From Candidatus Competibacter phosphatis (GTDB lineage: Bacteria > Pseudomonadota > Gammaproteobacteria > Competibacterales > Competibacteraceae): DNA of 41,675 nt. Shown in pieces: positions 1-8,391 of the stretch. The translations under genes and the position numbers were made by a program. The stretch covers positions 1 to 41,675 of the forward strand of contig NZ_SPMZ01000024.1 of the NCBI RefSeq assembly GCF_012939995.1, given 5' to 3'. Position 1 is the stretch's first letter. Every line of letters starts with the position of its first letter. The notes beneath the pieces were generated by a model that was given only the letters and a program-made list of their open reading frames with translations, ran no database searches and was not told the DNA's origin.

Positions 1-313
1 GTCAAAAAAATCTGGGCGGATGGTGGTTATAGAGGTGAAAAGTTTGTTCAATGGGTCAAGGAACAGTTTGACTGCATTTTTGAAGTTGTTGAAAAAAAAG
101 AAAACGGATAAGGGATTTCAGGTTTTACCTCGGCGATGGGTTGTAGAGCGAACCTTTGCTTGGCTCGGGCGATCTCGCCGCTTAAGCAAAGATTACGAAC
201 GGAAACCCACATCGAGTACGGGCCATGTTTATATGGCCTCAATTCGACTCATGCTGCGAAGAATTTGTAAAGAACGAGTATTATTACAAGGGACTGCTTT
301 AGAGGTAGCTTAG
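1..313 (+). pseudogene. IS5-family transposase, C-terminal part, frameshifted
   Basis: This is the C-terminal third of a DDE transposase. From base 1 the frame reads a segment with ADGGYRG, a typical IS5 catalytic-core motif, and then hits TAA at 109-111. The +1 frame carries on from the same place with [19 protein letters not shown], the conserved block holding the catalytic glutamate, and stops at 311-313. The two halves join cleanly if one A is removed from the A8 run at 92-99. The gene is therefore either genuinely dead, expressed through slippage on the A-run, or affected by a homopolymer sequencing error. The N-terminus is outside the window. Confidence 0.8.
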
Positions 314-337
314 GTAATTGAGTTTTTTCACAGCTTC
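1..337 (+). mobile_element. IS5-family insertion sequence, right end only
   Basis: The sequence opens inside a transposase reading frame and ends in an IS-like terminal sequence. The last 18 bases (320-337), read on the other strand, are GAAGCTGTGAAAAAACTC, which resembles the terminal inverted repeats of many IS5-family elements as I recall them. The next three bases, TTA (338-340), would suit a short TNA target duplication. The left end lies outside the window, so neither the matching repeat nor the duplication can be checked here. Immediately beyond, the sequence continues as an in-frame PAS domain, so the element sits inside or at the 5' end of a signalling gene. Confidence 0.75.
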
Positions 338-2033
338 TTACGCGATCGAACAGAATCCGATCTCCGTGCTGATCACCGACATCAACGGTGTCATCGAGTA
401 CGCCAATCCAAAATTCTCCGAAGTCAGCGGTTATCTACTGGAAGAAATTCGAGGAAAAAATCCCTATTTTCTACAAACCAACACCTTGAGCGCCGAAGAA
501 TATCAACGCATGAGCCAGTTGGTCATCAATGGTGGTGTCTGGCAGGGGGAATTGTGCAGCCGCCGCAAGAACGGCGATTTCTTCTGGGAGTCCACGCATA
601 TCTCCGCGATTCGAAATCCATACGGCGCGATTAGCCATTTCGTGTGGTTGCGCGAAGACATATCGGATCGCAAGCGTGCCGAGGAGCGTATTCGCTTTCT
701 GGCTTATTACGATAATCTGACCCACTTGCCAAACCGATTGATGTTGCAGGAGCGTTTGCGGGAAGCGATAGAAATCTCCCGAATGCACTCGTGCTTGTTG
801 GCGGTGATATTCCTGGATTTGGATCAATTCAAACGAATTAACGACTCGCTGGGCCATCGAGCAGGCGATTTGCTGCTGCAACAGGTGGCTAATCGGCTAC
901 AAGAGTGCCTGCGATTCAGCGATCAGGTTTATATCGCTCGCCCGGATACCCCTTTGCCTCAGGATTTGCTGGCCCGACTCGGAGGTGATGAATTTGTCAT
1001 CGTGTTGACCGAGTTCAATCACACCGACGCGGTGACCCGGGTGGCGCGCAGGGTGTTGGATGTCATGGCCAAGCCGTTCGTGGTGAATAACAAGGAAGTA
1101 TTCACCAGTTGTAGCATCGGTATCGCCCTGTATCCATACGATGGCGATGATATGGAGGTTCTTCTAAAGCATGCCGACACCGCGCTTTACCACGCGAAGG
1201 ATCGTGGTCGGAATAATTATCAGATGTTTTCCCCTTCGATGAACGTGGCCGCCACCCAGCGCCTGGTCCTGGAAAGCCATTTGCGCAAGGCGCTACAAAA
1301 TCAGGAAATGACCCTTTACTATCAACCACAGGTTGTACTGGATAGCGGCCGAGTTACTGGAGTGGAAGCATTGCTGCGCTGGAATAGTCCGGAATTGGGA
1401 ATGGTATCCCCGGCCGATTTTATTCCGATCGCGGAAGAAACCGGTTTGATCGTGTCAATCGGGGAGTGGGTGCTACGAACCGCTTGCACCCAAGCCCGCG
1501 CTTGGCAGACGATGGAAGGACTTTCTGATTTGCGCATGGCGGTTAATCTGTCGCCGCGGCAATTTTCCGATCCCCATTTCCTCAAGCGAATAGCAACGGC
1601 CTTGCAAGAAACCGGATTGCAACCGGAACTGTTGGAGCTGGAAATTACCGAAAGCCAACTGATGCAAGAGGGCTTGTTGGAATGTTTGCAGTCACTCAAA
1701 GAGCTTGGAGTCACGTTGAGTATCGACGACTTCGGAACGGGTTATTCCAATCTGAGATATCTGCAGCGATTTCCTCTTGACCGACTGAAAATCGACAAGT
1801 CCTTCGTGAAGGATATTGACTGTAAATCCAATCACGACACCATTGCCGCCACGGTGATCGCCATGGCGCGTAGTTTACGCTTGAGTGTCATTGCCGAAGG
1901 TGTGGAGACGAAGTGCCAGTTAGCCGGTTTGCGCGCGCTGGATTGCGATGAGATACAGGGGCATTATTGCAGTCATCCGCAGCCGCCCGAAAAAATTCTT
2001 GGAATATTGAAAAGCCACTTCAAGTTCGATTGA
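318..2033 (+). CDS. PAS-GGDEF-EAL c-di-GMP signalling protein, 5' end replaced by IS
   Basis: The protein (571 aa) has a PAS domain at about residues 8-120, a GGDEF diguanylate cyclase domain (about 140-305) with an intact GGDEF at 222-226, and an EAL phosphodiesterase domain (about 320-565) with EAL at 350-352. Further EAL-domain motifs ELEITES, IDDFGTGYS and IAEGVET are present, so both activities may be functional. The position where an inhibitory RxxD site would lie before GGDEF reads LPQD, so product inhibition through that site is unlikely. The only upstream start, TTG at 318, lies within the IS terminal sequence. Roughly the first seven residues are therefore IS-derived, and the native start, with any N-terminal domain or membrane segment, has been lost to the left. 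Expression would need a promoter in the IS. It may be an unexpressed remnant. Confidence 0.85.
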   Translation: MSFFTASYAIEQNPISVLITDINGVIEYANPKFSEVSGYLLEEIRGKNPYFLQTNTLSAEEYQRMSQLVINGGVWQGELCSRRKNGDFFWESTHISAIRNPYGAISHFVWLREDISDRKRAEERIRFLAYYDNLTHLPNRLMLQERLREAIEISRMHSCLLAVIFLDLDQFKRINDSLGHRAGDLLLQQVANRLQECLRFSDQVYIARPDTPLPQDLLARLGGDEFVIVLTEFNHTDAVTRVARRVLDVMAKPFVVNNKEVFTSCSIGIALYPYDGDDMEVLLKHADTALYHAKDRGRNNYQMFSPSMNVAATQRLVLESHLRKALQNQEMTLYYQPQVVLDSGRVTGVEALLRWNSPELGMVSPADFIPIAEETGLIVSIGEWVLRTACTQARAWQTMEGLSDLRMAVNLSPRQFSDPHFLKRIATALQETGLQPELLELEITESQLMQEGLLECLQSLKELGVTLSIDDFGTGYSNLRYLQRFPLDRLKIDKSFVKDIDCKSNHDTIAATVIAMARSLRLSVIAEGVETKCQLAGLRALDCDEIQGHYCSHPQPPEKILGILKSHFKFD

Positions 2034-2193
2034 CTCGTGCCCGAGTCAAGAGTCGTGTCCTGATGGAGGGAGTGACTCACAGGCACTGACACGGTGAGCG
2101 TCAGGTGGTTTGCCTGAATGAGTGAGTAGCCGACGCGCGAGCGGAGATCTCCCCAACCCCCATTCGATTTTTAGGGGTGCCGCCGTGGCATGT

Positions 2194-4131
2194 CTAGCCA
2201 GCTTGTCGGTCGGGTTCCGGCGGTAGCACCGGTTTCATCCTGGCGCCAAGAGTGGTTTTTGGATCTCCTTCCAGGCCCAGCAGGTGCCGATAGACTGCGG
2301 CGTATTCCATGACCCGCTGTACATAGGTTCGGGTTTCCCGGTAGGGAATGGTTTCCGCCCAGACATCGGCGGGCACCGGATGGTCGGCGGGTAACCACTG
2401 CATCACTTTGTTGGGACCGGCGTTATAGGCGGCGGTGGCCAGTGTCGGGTTGTCCTGCAATCGTTCCAACATCCGGCGCAGATAGTGCGCGCCGTAACGA
2501 ATATTGGTCTTCGGTTGGCGCAGGTTGGGCATATCGACGGCATCCTGCAAATCCTGGGCAATTTGCTGTCCGGTCGCGGGCATCATCTGCATCAACCCCA
2601 GCGCTCCAACCGGGGAGCGGGCGTCGGCACGGAAAGCGCTTTCTTGTCGGATGACCGCATAGATCCAGGCCGGGTCCATGGCATCGGCCTTGGCATTTGC
2701 CACGACCTCGTCGTGGTAAGCCAGCGGAAAGCGCAGTTCCAGATCATCCCAATGTTCGGCACGGGCAATGGTAATGATGGCCTGGTGATACCACCCCCAA
2801 CGATGAGCCAGTCGCGCCGCCTGTTTGAGCGTCGCTGGATCGAACGCTTGGGTGGCCTGTCGCCATTCGGCGTCGGCTTCCCACTCGCGGCCCAGAATGT
2901 ACAATTCCCGCGCCCGTTGCAGACCGGGGGAACGGGCCAGCAGTGCGTCCAGTTCAGTGGGCGAAACCGACAGCGGCGTATTGGTCATGGCATAGGAGAC
3001 GCCGAGCCGATCGGCGGCCAGAAAACCGTAATAGTCCCGTTGATTGGCAATGCGCCGATAGATGGATTGGGCGGGTTCGATCTGGCCGAGCGATTCCAGC
3101 GCCCGAGCTCGCCAGTATTGCCAGCGCGGACTATCGCGTTCTTCGGGAGGCAGGCGATCGAGCCAATGCAGGGCCGCCGGCCAGTCGCCTTGTCGTAAGC
3201 AGACCCGGATTCGCCATTCCCGCACATCCTGATCGACCACCGTCTCCGGCAAGGCCGCCAATCGCGCCAGTGCGCTTGGGTGGTAGTCGCTGGCGATCCA
3301 CAGCGCCAGTAACCGCTCCTCGATGGCTAGCGGCGGAGCCAGCGACAGGTCGCGTGCCTTGAGCGTATCGAGCGCGGCCAAGGCCGCCAGCGCATCGCGC
3401 CGCCGCCAGCGACTCAGGCCGTCCGCCAGAATCGCGGGAACGCGCGGATCGCCGGCCTTGAATCGGGTAGCGTCGAGAACCAGGGTTGGATCGTCGGCGA
3501 CCGCCAGCCAAGTGTCCGCCAACTCCTGGTCGGTGACCGACATGTCCGCTCGTAAAAACCGCGCAAGCCCCATGTCCCCCGCCGTCATCGCCAGCGCGAA
3601 GCGTTGCCAACGGAGTTCGGATGTGGGATTGCCTTCGGCCTGCCAAACCGTGATCACGGGATCGCAGGCGCTGGGCAGCGAACTACCGCGCCGCCAAAGC
3701 GTGGCGAAGTCCCGCAAGGCGGCTTCGCTTTGGCCCGCGTTCAGCAACGCTTGCCGCCGCCAGCATTCGAAAGTCGGGTCGCGGCCGGGAACGGCATCGC
3801 GCAGGTAATCGTCCCAGCGGCGGGCGCTGGCGAGTTGGCGCAACCAGGCGTTGCGCAAGCGATTGGCCAGTGGCGTATCGGAATAGGTTTGCAGGAAGTC
3901 CCGAACTTCGACCGTTGGGAATTCCGTCAGCCGCCGGGAAAGATCCCGGTAACGCAGGTAGGGATACAGTGGATAGTCACGCAACGCCGCATAGTCCACC
4001 GACGCGCCCGCTTGCAGCGATTGTTCGGCGATTTGAAAAGCTTCCCGCCGTGTTCGCCAAGAGTCCGTGGCGCCGACATCGCCGCCGAGCCCGATAGACA
4101 GAGCGATGACGAGTAGAAAAGGTATGAACAT
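2194..4131 (-). CDS. slt: Soluble lytic murein transglycosylase (Slt70 type)
   Basis: This is a periplasmic enzyme that cleaves the MurNAc-GlcNAc bond of peptidoglycan and forms 1,6-anhydro-muropeptides. It has a signal peptide (MFIPFLLVIALSIGLGGDVGA), a long alpha-helical superhelix of about 440 residues and a C-terminal SLT domain. The catalytic Glu is residue 497 in RQESAF, followed by the conserved GLMQMMPATG and AAYNAG motifs. At 645 aa it matches E. coli Slt in size. I chose the ATG at 4131 because the signal peptide then starts at residue 1. A start at 4179 would add 16 residues encoded by a hairpin repeat. A GGAG lies close upstream, inside that hairpin. It lies 68 bp behind the calcium ATPase on the same strand, so cotranscription is possible. 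Confidence 0.88.
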   Translation of the reverse strand: MFIPFLLVIALSIGLGGDVGATDSWRTRREAFQIAEQSLQAGASVDYAALRDYPLYPYLRYRDLSRRLTEFPTVEVRDFLQTYSDTPLANRLRNAWLRQLASARRWDDYLRDAVPGRDPTFECWRRQALLNAGQSEAALRDFATLWRRGSSLPSACDPVITVWQAEGNPTSELRWQRFALAMTAGDMGLARFLRADMSVTDQELADTWLAVADDPTLVLDATRFKAGDPRVPAILADGLSRWRRRDALAALAALDTLKARDLSLAPPLAIEERLLALWIASDYHPSALARLAALPETVVDQDVREWRIRVCLRQGDWPAALHWLDRLPPEERDSPRWQYWRARALESLGQIEPAQSIYRRIANQRDYYGFLAADRLGVSYAMTNTPLSVSPTELDALLARSPGLQRARELYILGREWEADAEWRQATQAFDPATLKQAARLAHRWGWYHQAIITIARAEHWDDLELRFPLAYHDEVVANAKADAMDPAWIYAVIRQESAFRADARSPVGALGLMQMMPATGQQIAQDLQDAVDMPNLRQPKTNIRYGAHYLRRMLERLQDNPTLATAAYNAGPNKVMQWLPADHPVPADVWAETIPYRETRTYVQRVMEYAAVYRHLLGLEGDPKTTLGARMKPVLPPEPDRQAG

Positions 4132-4155
4132 CCCCCTCCCGGCAACGGGAGAGGG
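4132..4155. repeat. REP-like palindrome abutting the slt start codon
   Basis: Two 10-base arms (ccccctcccg and cgggagaggg) pair with one mismatch around the loop gcaa. In the minus-strand mRNA the hairpin ends immediately before the slt ATG and contains the purine-rich GGGAGGGGG that would serve as ribosome binding site. It looks like the widespread CCCTCTCCCG/CGGGAGAGGG extragenic palindromes. Confidence 0.6.
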
Positions 4156-4199
4156 ACAGGCGCGAAAGTCATTCTTCAAGCACGGAACTCACGATTGCA

Positions 4200-6884
4200 T
4201 CAGGTTTCCAGTCGCACTGGGTTGCCGAACCACTGATTCCGGGCGATCTTGCGCACGAGATCGACCGGAATGATCACGACGGCCAGCAGCAGCACATAGA
4301 CCCATTCCTGCATCGATAAACCGACCGAGCGTAATATCTCGCCACCATAGGTGATGAAGAAGATCTGAATCACCATGATCGACGGGATAATGATGGAGAA
4401 CAAGCGGTTGTCGAGCAGGTGTTCGAACAGGTTCAGCCCTTGGGTACGGGCGTTGAAGGTGTTGAAGACCTGAATGAACACGAAGAAGGCGAAGAAGGCG
4501 GTCAGGAACTTGGCTTGCGCCGCGTCGGAACCGATCTCGTGGCCGCCGGAAAATAGCGTCCGGGTCAGGTTGCTGGTGAGGAACAGAATACTGATGAAGG
4601 CGATGAACGCGCCGTTGATCAGGATCGACGACCACATGTCGGTATTGATCAGTTGTTCGTCGCGCCGCATCGGTTTCTCCAACATGTAGCGTTCCAGCGC
4701 GGCTTCGCCGGCGAAAGCCAGCCCGGCCAAGGTGTCCATGATGATGTTCAGCCACAGCAACTGGGTCATGGTCAGTGGTAGGTCGAAGCCGAAGAACTGG
4801 CCTAGGAACACCACCAGGATGGCGGAGACGTTCACCGTCAACTGGAAGATCAGGAACTTGCGGATCGATTTGAACAGGGTGCGTCCGTACAGTACCGCCT
4901 TGGTCAAGGAGGAAAAATTGTCGTCGAGAATGACGATGTCGCCGGATTCCTTGGTCATCTCGGTACCGCTGCCCATGGCGAAGCCGACATCGGCGTTTTT
5001 CACCGCTGGCGCATCGTTGACGCCGTCGCCGGTCATCCCAGCCACCAAATTCAATTCCTTGGCCAGCTTCACCAAGCGGCTCTTGTCGGTCGGGAAGGCG
5101 CGCGCCACTACGTAAAGATGCGGCAGTTTCTGTTTCACTTCCTCATCGGACAGTTGGGACAGCTCAGCCGAAGTGAGGACAATCGCCTGTGGATCGTCTT
5201 CCAGCAGACCGACGTCCTTGGCGATGGCCTGGGCGGTTTCCTTGGCGTCGCCAGTGATCATGATGACGTGGATACCGGCGTTCTTGGCGGTTTTCACCGA
5301 GGCATAGGAGGTCTCACGCAGTTCGTCGCGCATCCCGAACACGCCGACCAGGGTCAGATTGGCCGGCAGCGCCTTACTGTCGTCGATCGGCGTTTCGCTC
5401 ACCGCCACCGCCAACAGGCGCATGGCCCGCGAGGACAGCTCGCGCATGGCCGCTTCCAGAGTGCTGCGATCGCTGAGATCGACGGTATTGCCTTCCGCGT
5501 CCAGACAACGCGCGCAGTTTTGCAGAATCACTTCCGGCGCACCCTTGACCAAGGTCAACGCCCGATCGCCGGTGACTTGCGTGGCGGAGAATTTGCGAGT
5601 GCTATTGAAGGGAATGAGATCGACGATATCCACATTGCCGGTTTGCGCCAGATAGGGTGTCACGAAACGCAACAACGCCTGCTCGGTGCGGTCGGCGCCG
5701 ACCATTTTCGGATCGTTCGGGTCGCTGGCATCGATCACCGCGCTGGTGTTGTTGCGCAAGGCGAACCCGGTGGTATCGCGCAGCGTCTGGGGAATGTCGT
5801 CCAATTTTTCGTACCGCGCGCCCACGCCGGTGAGAAAGGCGCTGACCGACAGCCGGCCTTGGGTCAGGGTGCCGGTCTTGTCGGTGAACAGGATATTCAG
5901 GCTGCCGGCGGTTTCGATGCCCAGCAACTTGCGCACCAGCACCTTGACGCTGAGCAGTTTCTTCATGTTGATCGCCAGCACCATGGCGATCATCATCGGC
6001 AAGCCTTCCGGTACCGCCACCACCACGACGATGATCGCCAGAATCGCCGCCGTCACGAAATCCTTGACGATCACTCCGCTGGCCTGTGCCCAGTAAGCGT
6101 CGAAACTTTCGGCTTGCAGGAACATGTTGTTGAACATGAAGGCCAGGAAAATCAGGGTAGCGCCGACATAGCCGAAGGTCGAGATATGCCCGCCCAGCAC
6201 CGTAAGCTTGTGTTGCAGCGGCGAGAGGCGATCCTCGGCCGATAGCAGTTCCTTCATGGTCTGGCCATAGCGGGTCTGGTCGCCCACTGCACTGGCTCGC
6301 ATCACGCATTCGCCATCGACCAGCAGGCCGGCGCGAAACAAGCGGTGTTCTTCGGCATCGGTCGCCGGATCGGCGCCTTCCGGTAAGGCCGTCTTCTTGA
6401 CCGGCTCCGATTCGCCGGTCAATGCCGCTTCGTCCACTTCGGCATGGCCGGCGATGAGCAGACCATCGGTCGGAACCGTGTCGCCTGGCTGCAATAGAAC
6501 GTGATCGCCGACGACCAGATCGTTGATCGAGATTTCAGTTAGATGGCCGTTACGGAACACCTTGACCAGGATCATCGAGGCTTCTTCCAGCAGTTTCTGG
6601 AAAGACTGCTCGTTGCTGTGTTCCGACCAGGTGGCGACGAAGGTGGCGATCACCACCGCAAAGGCAATGCCGACGCTTTCGTACCATTCGGCATAACCAA
6701 AGACCGTTAGCAGGACCGTGATCAGCAAGGCGGCAATCAGGATGATGATGATCGGGTCTTTCAGGTTGCCCAGCAGCTTATCCCAGAAGGTTTCAGCCTC
6801 CTGGCTGGCCACGGCATTGGAACCGTGCTGGGCGCGGGAAGCTTCCGCTTCCTGATCGGTCAACCCTGAATAAGTGAATTTCAT
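4200..6884 (-). CDS. Calcium-translocating P-type ATPase, PMCA type (IIB)
   Basis: This inner-membrane ATPase (894 aa) probably exports Ca2+. Features in order are an N-terminal cation-ATPase domain, paired helices at about 41-87, TGES (156-159, actuator), PEGLP (292-296, helix M4), DKTGT (335-339, phosphorylated Asp335), the nucleotide-binding domain with KGAPE at about 447, GDGVND (619-624), and C-terminal helices. Around M5-M6 the sequence TQLLWLNIIMDTLAGLA is characteristic of plasma-membrane-type calcium pumps rather than Na/K or heavy-metal pumps. The length is normal and no key motif is missing. Substrate is inferred from family only. Upstream is a 304-bp leader with two REP-like hairpins, and downstream is slt. 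No strong Shine-Dalgarno precedes the ATG. Confidence 0.88.
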   Translation of the reverse strand: MKFTYSGLTDQEAEASRAQHGSNAVASQEAETFWDKLLGNLKDPIIIILIAALLITVLLTVFGYAEWYESVGIAFAVVIATFVATWSEHSNEQSFQKLLEEASMILVKVFRNGHLTEISINDLVVGDHVLLQPGDTVPTDGLLIAGHAEVDEAALTGESEPVKKTALPEGADPATDAEEHRLFRAGLLVDGECVMRASAVGDQTRYGQTMKELLSAEDRLSPLQHKLTVLGGHISTFGYVGATLIFLAFMFNNMFLQAESFDAYWAQASGVIVKDFVTAAILAIIVVVVAVPEGLPMMIAMVLAINMKKLLSVKVLVRKLLGIETAGSLNILFTDKTGTLTQGRLSVSAFLTGVGARYEKLDDIPQTLRDTTGFALRNNTSAVIDASDPNDPKMVGADRTEQALLRFVTPYLAQTGNVDIVDLIPFNSTRKFSATQVTGDRALTLVKGAPEVILQNCARCLDAEGNTVDLSDRSTLEAAMRELSSRAMRLLAVAVSETPIDDSKALPANLTLVGVFGMRDELRETSYASVKTAKNAGIHVIMITGDAKETAQAIAKDVGLLEDDPQAIVLTSAELSQLSDEEVKQKLPHLYVVARAFPTDKSRLVKLAKELNLVAGMTGDGVNDAPAVKNADVGFAMGSGTEMTKESGDIVILDDNFSSLTKAVLYGRTLFKSIRKFLIFQLTVNVSAILVVFLGQFFGFDLPLTMTQLLWLNIIMDTLAGLAFAGEAALERYMLEKPMRRDEQLINTDMWSSILINGAFIAFISILFLTSNLTRTLFSGGHEIGSDAAQAKFLTAFFAFFVFIQVFNTFNARTQGLNLFEHLLDNRLFSIIIPSIMVIQIFFITYGGEILRSVGLSMQEWVYVLLLAVVIIPVDLVRKIARNQWFGNPVRLET

Positions 6885-7006
6885 GGTGGTTCTTCAACTT
6901 GAATGAGTTTGGAGATAGCGCGAAGCGGGTAGCGGCGTGAAATCTTGGGCACAAGCCCTGGATGCAGTCGTCCCGCAAGTTCGATTCTCTCGGGCGTTCC
7001 ACGGTT

Positions 7007-7033
7007 CCCGCGATGGAAAACCCTCATTGCGGG
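7007..7033. repeat. REP-like inverted repeat
   Basis: Arms cccgcgatg and cattgcggg pair at 8 of 9 positions around a 9-base loop. It shares the CCCGC...GCGGG ends with the palindrome at 7129-7166. Confidence 0.5.
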
Positions 7034-7128
7034 GGATTGGCGCGGGCGGTCGTGGTGAGATGGAGCTCGGTTTATCAAAGCTGGGGGGAGGGATAAGAGC
7101 CTGCCATACTGGGCGGCTGAGAAATAAT

Positions 7129-7166
7129 CCCGCCAAAGCGCCATCGGGCAACGGTGCTTTTGCGGG
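7129..7166. repeat. REP-like inverted repeat, possible terminator of the upstream transglycosylase gene
   Basis: Arms cccgccaaagcgcc and ggtgcttttgcggg (14 bases, two mismatches) flank a 10-base loop. The hairpin begins 22 bases past the TAA of the transglycosylase gene on the minus strand and is followed in that direction by ATTATTTCTC. It could therefore act as a weak Rho-independent terminator as well as being a REP-type element. Confidence 0.6.
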
Positions 7167-7188
7167 AATGACAGGCCGTTTATACCGT

Positions 7189-8109
7189 TTATCGATCGTT
7201 GCCGGCAAACAGAGAATTGCTGGGTGTGACCGTGGGGCGGCGCGTGCTGCTGTTGCCGACGATCACCTGCTGGCCGGTGGGGCGCAGGTAGGTGGTTTGC
7301 GGGGTACGCATGGTCCGGTTAGTGCGCGGCGTAATGATGGTCACGCCCCCTCCGGTTCGGCCTGGGTAGTATCCACCGGCGTTGTTCAATGCCAACGAGC
7401 CGCCGCTGGCGCCAGCATAATAGAGACCGTCGGTTCGGTATTGCTGGTAGAAACTCAAGACGCGGTCGACGTAAGTTTGGGTCTCCCTGTAAGGAGGGAT
7501 CTGGTTGCCGTATTTTTGCACCGCGCCTTCGCCGGCGTTGTAAGCGGCCACCGCCAGCCGGGTATCGTTGAACTGGTCCAACAGCCAGCGCAGGTAGCGA
7601 GCGCCACCGTGCATGTTGGCAACCGGATCGTAGGCGTTGCTCACCCCGAATCGCTCGGCGGTGCCCGGCATGAGTTGCATCAACCCCATGGCGCCCTTGG
7701 GGGATACCGCCCAGGGGTTGTAAGAGGATTCGGCGCTGATGACAGCGTGCATGAGCGCCGGATCGAGCCGGTATTGCGCGGCGATGCGATTGACGTCGGG
7801 CGTGTAGCGCTGGCGATTGTTTTCGCCGGTGCGGGATAGCCTGGCGCGGCTGGCACGGCTGGTGTAGTTGCGCGGAGTGATCAGCTTGCCGCCAGGGCCG
7901 TACAGATTGCTGGGGGCGAAGCTGGAACTCTGGGCTGCTTTCTTGCTGTAGGCTGGCGTGCGCATCACCAGCTTGTAGCGGGGGTCGTTGGGGACGTTGC
8001 TCAGATGCCGTACCCCGTTACTGTCCACGAAGGCGTAGATATCCGCTTGGGCGGGTCCGGCCAGCGCCAAGGCCACCGGAACCAAACCGGCCAATAGCAG
8101 CCGCTTCAT
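7189..8109 (-). CDS. Lytic transglycosylase with DUF4124 and SLT domains
   Basis: This exported peptidoglycan hydrolase has 306 aa. Residues 1-22 form a clear signal peptide ending ...GPAQA. A DUF4124-like segment follows (IYAFVDSNGVRHLSNVP, about 24-42), then a basic Ser/Arg-rich linker (about 55-100), then the SLT catalytic domain (about 105-220). The catalytic Glu is residue 127 in ISAESSYNP, and GLMQLMPGT and AAYNAGEGAV match the family. The C-terminal 80 residues are Gly/Thr/Arg-rich and of no recognised fold. AAGGAGA precedes the ATG at a good distance. It is the first gene of a minus-strand run and is divergent from pap. Confidence 0.88.
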   Translation of the reverse strand: MKRLLLAGLVPVALALAGPAQADIYAFVDSNGVRHLSNVPNDPRYKLVMRTPAYSKKAAQSSSFAPSNLYGPGGKLITPRNYTSRASRARLSRTGENNRQRYTPDVNRIAAQYRLDPALMHAVISAESSYNPWAVSPKGAMGLMQLMPGTAERFGVSNAYDPVANMHGGARYLRWLLDQFNDTRLAVAAYNAGEGAVQKYGNQIPPYRETQTYVDRVLSFYQQYRTDGLYYAGASGGSLALNNAGGYYPGRTGGGVTIITPRTNRTMRTPQTTYLRPTGQQVIVGNSSTRRPTVTPSNSLFAGNDR

Positions 8110-8255
8110 CAGGTTCTCCTTTTATTATCGAAAAGCTTAGTCATTGGTAAGTGACGACCGGGCGGCCGTCTTGACTCAAGCGGGAGAGTCGAGCGTCTGT
8201 CGGTTGATGGAACTAAGATTAACATAATCCGCGCGAACTACACGTTTGCGAGCGC

Positions 8256-8277
8256 GCCCCGCAAGCCCGCGCGGGGC
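8256..8277. repeat. GC-rich hairpin in the divergent promoter region of pap
   Basis: Arms GCCCCGC (8256-8262) and GCGGGGC (8271-8277) pair perfectly around an 8-base loop. On the plus strand it is followed by only a short CTTTCTGG, so it is a weak terminator or attenuator candidate about 115 bp before pap. No clear Pho box was found in the 282-bp gap 8110-8391. Confidence 0.4.
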
Positions 8278-8391
8278 CTTTCTGGAATCAATACGCTGAA
8301 TCGTCTAGAGAAAATAAAATATTCCGGTGGACGCCGTCCGGTAAATCCGGCCCGCCCGTTGGGTTTCGCTCCCAGCCTGTAAGAGGTCACG

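Larger units (their letters stand above)
6885..7188. other. Intergenic leader of the ATPase gene with REP-like hairpins
   Basis: This 304-bp gap separates two minus-strand genes. I see no convincing gene. It holds two palindromes (7007-7033 and 7129-7166, listed separately) and should contain the ATPase promoter, which I could not assign to clear hexamers. Confidence 0.5.

Noticed and set aside
92..111. Programmed -1 frameshift in the IS5 transposase
   Set aside because: The shift needed is +1 (one extra base), not -1, and four unrelated genes in the window show the same defect.
5118..6245. 375-codon plus-strand open frame opposite the calcium ATPase
   Set aside because: The His/Gln/Arg-rich sequence is typical of an antisense artefact, while the ATPase motifs are on the other strand.
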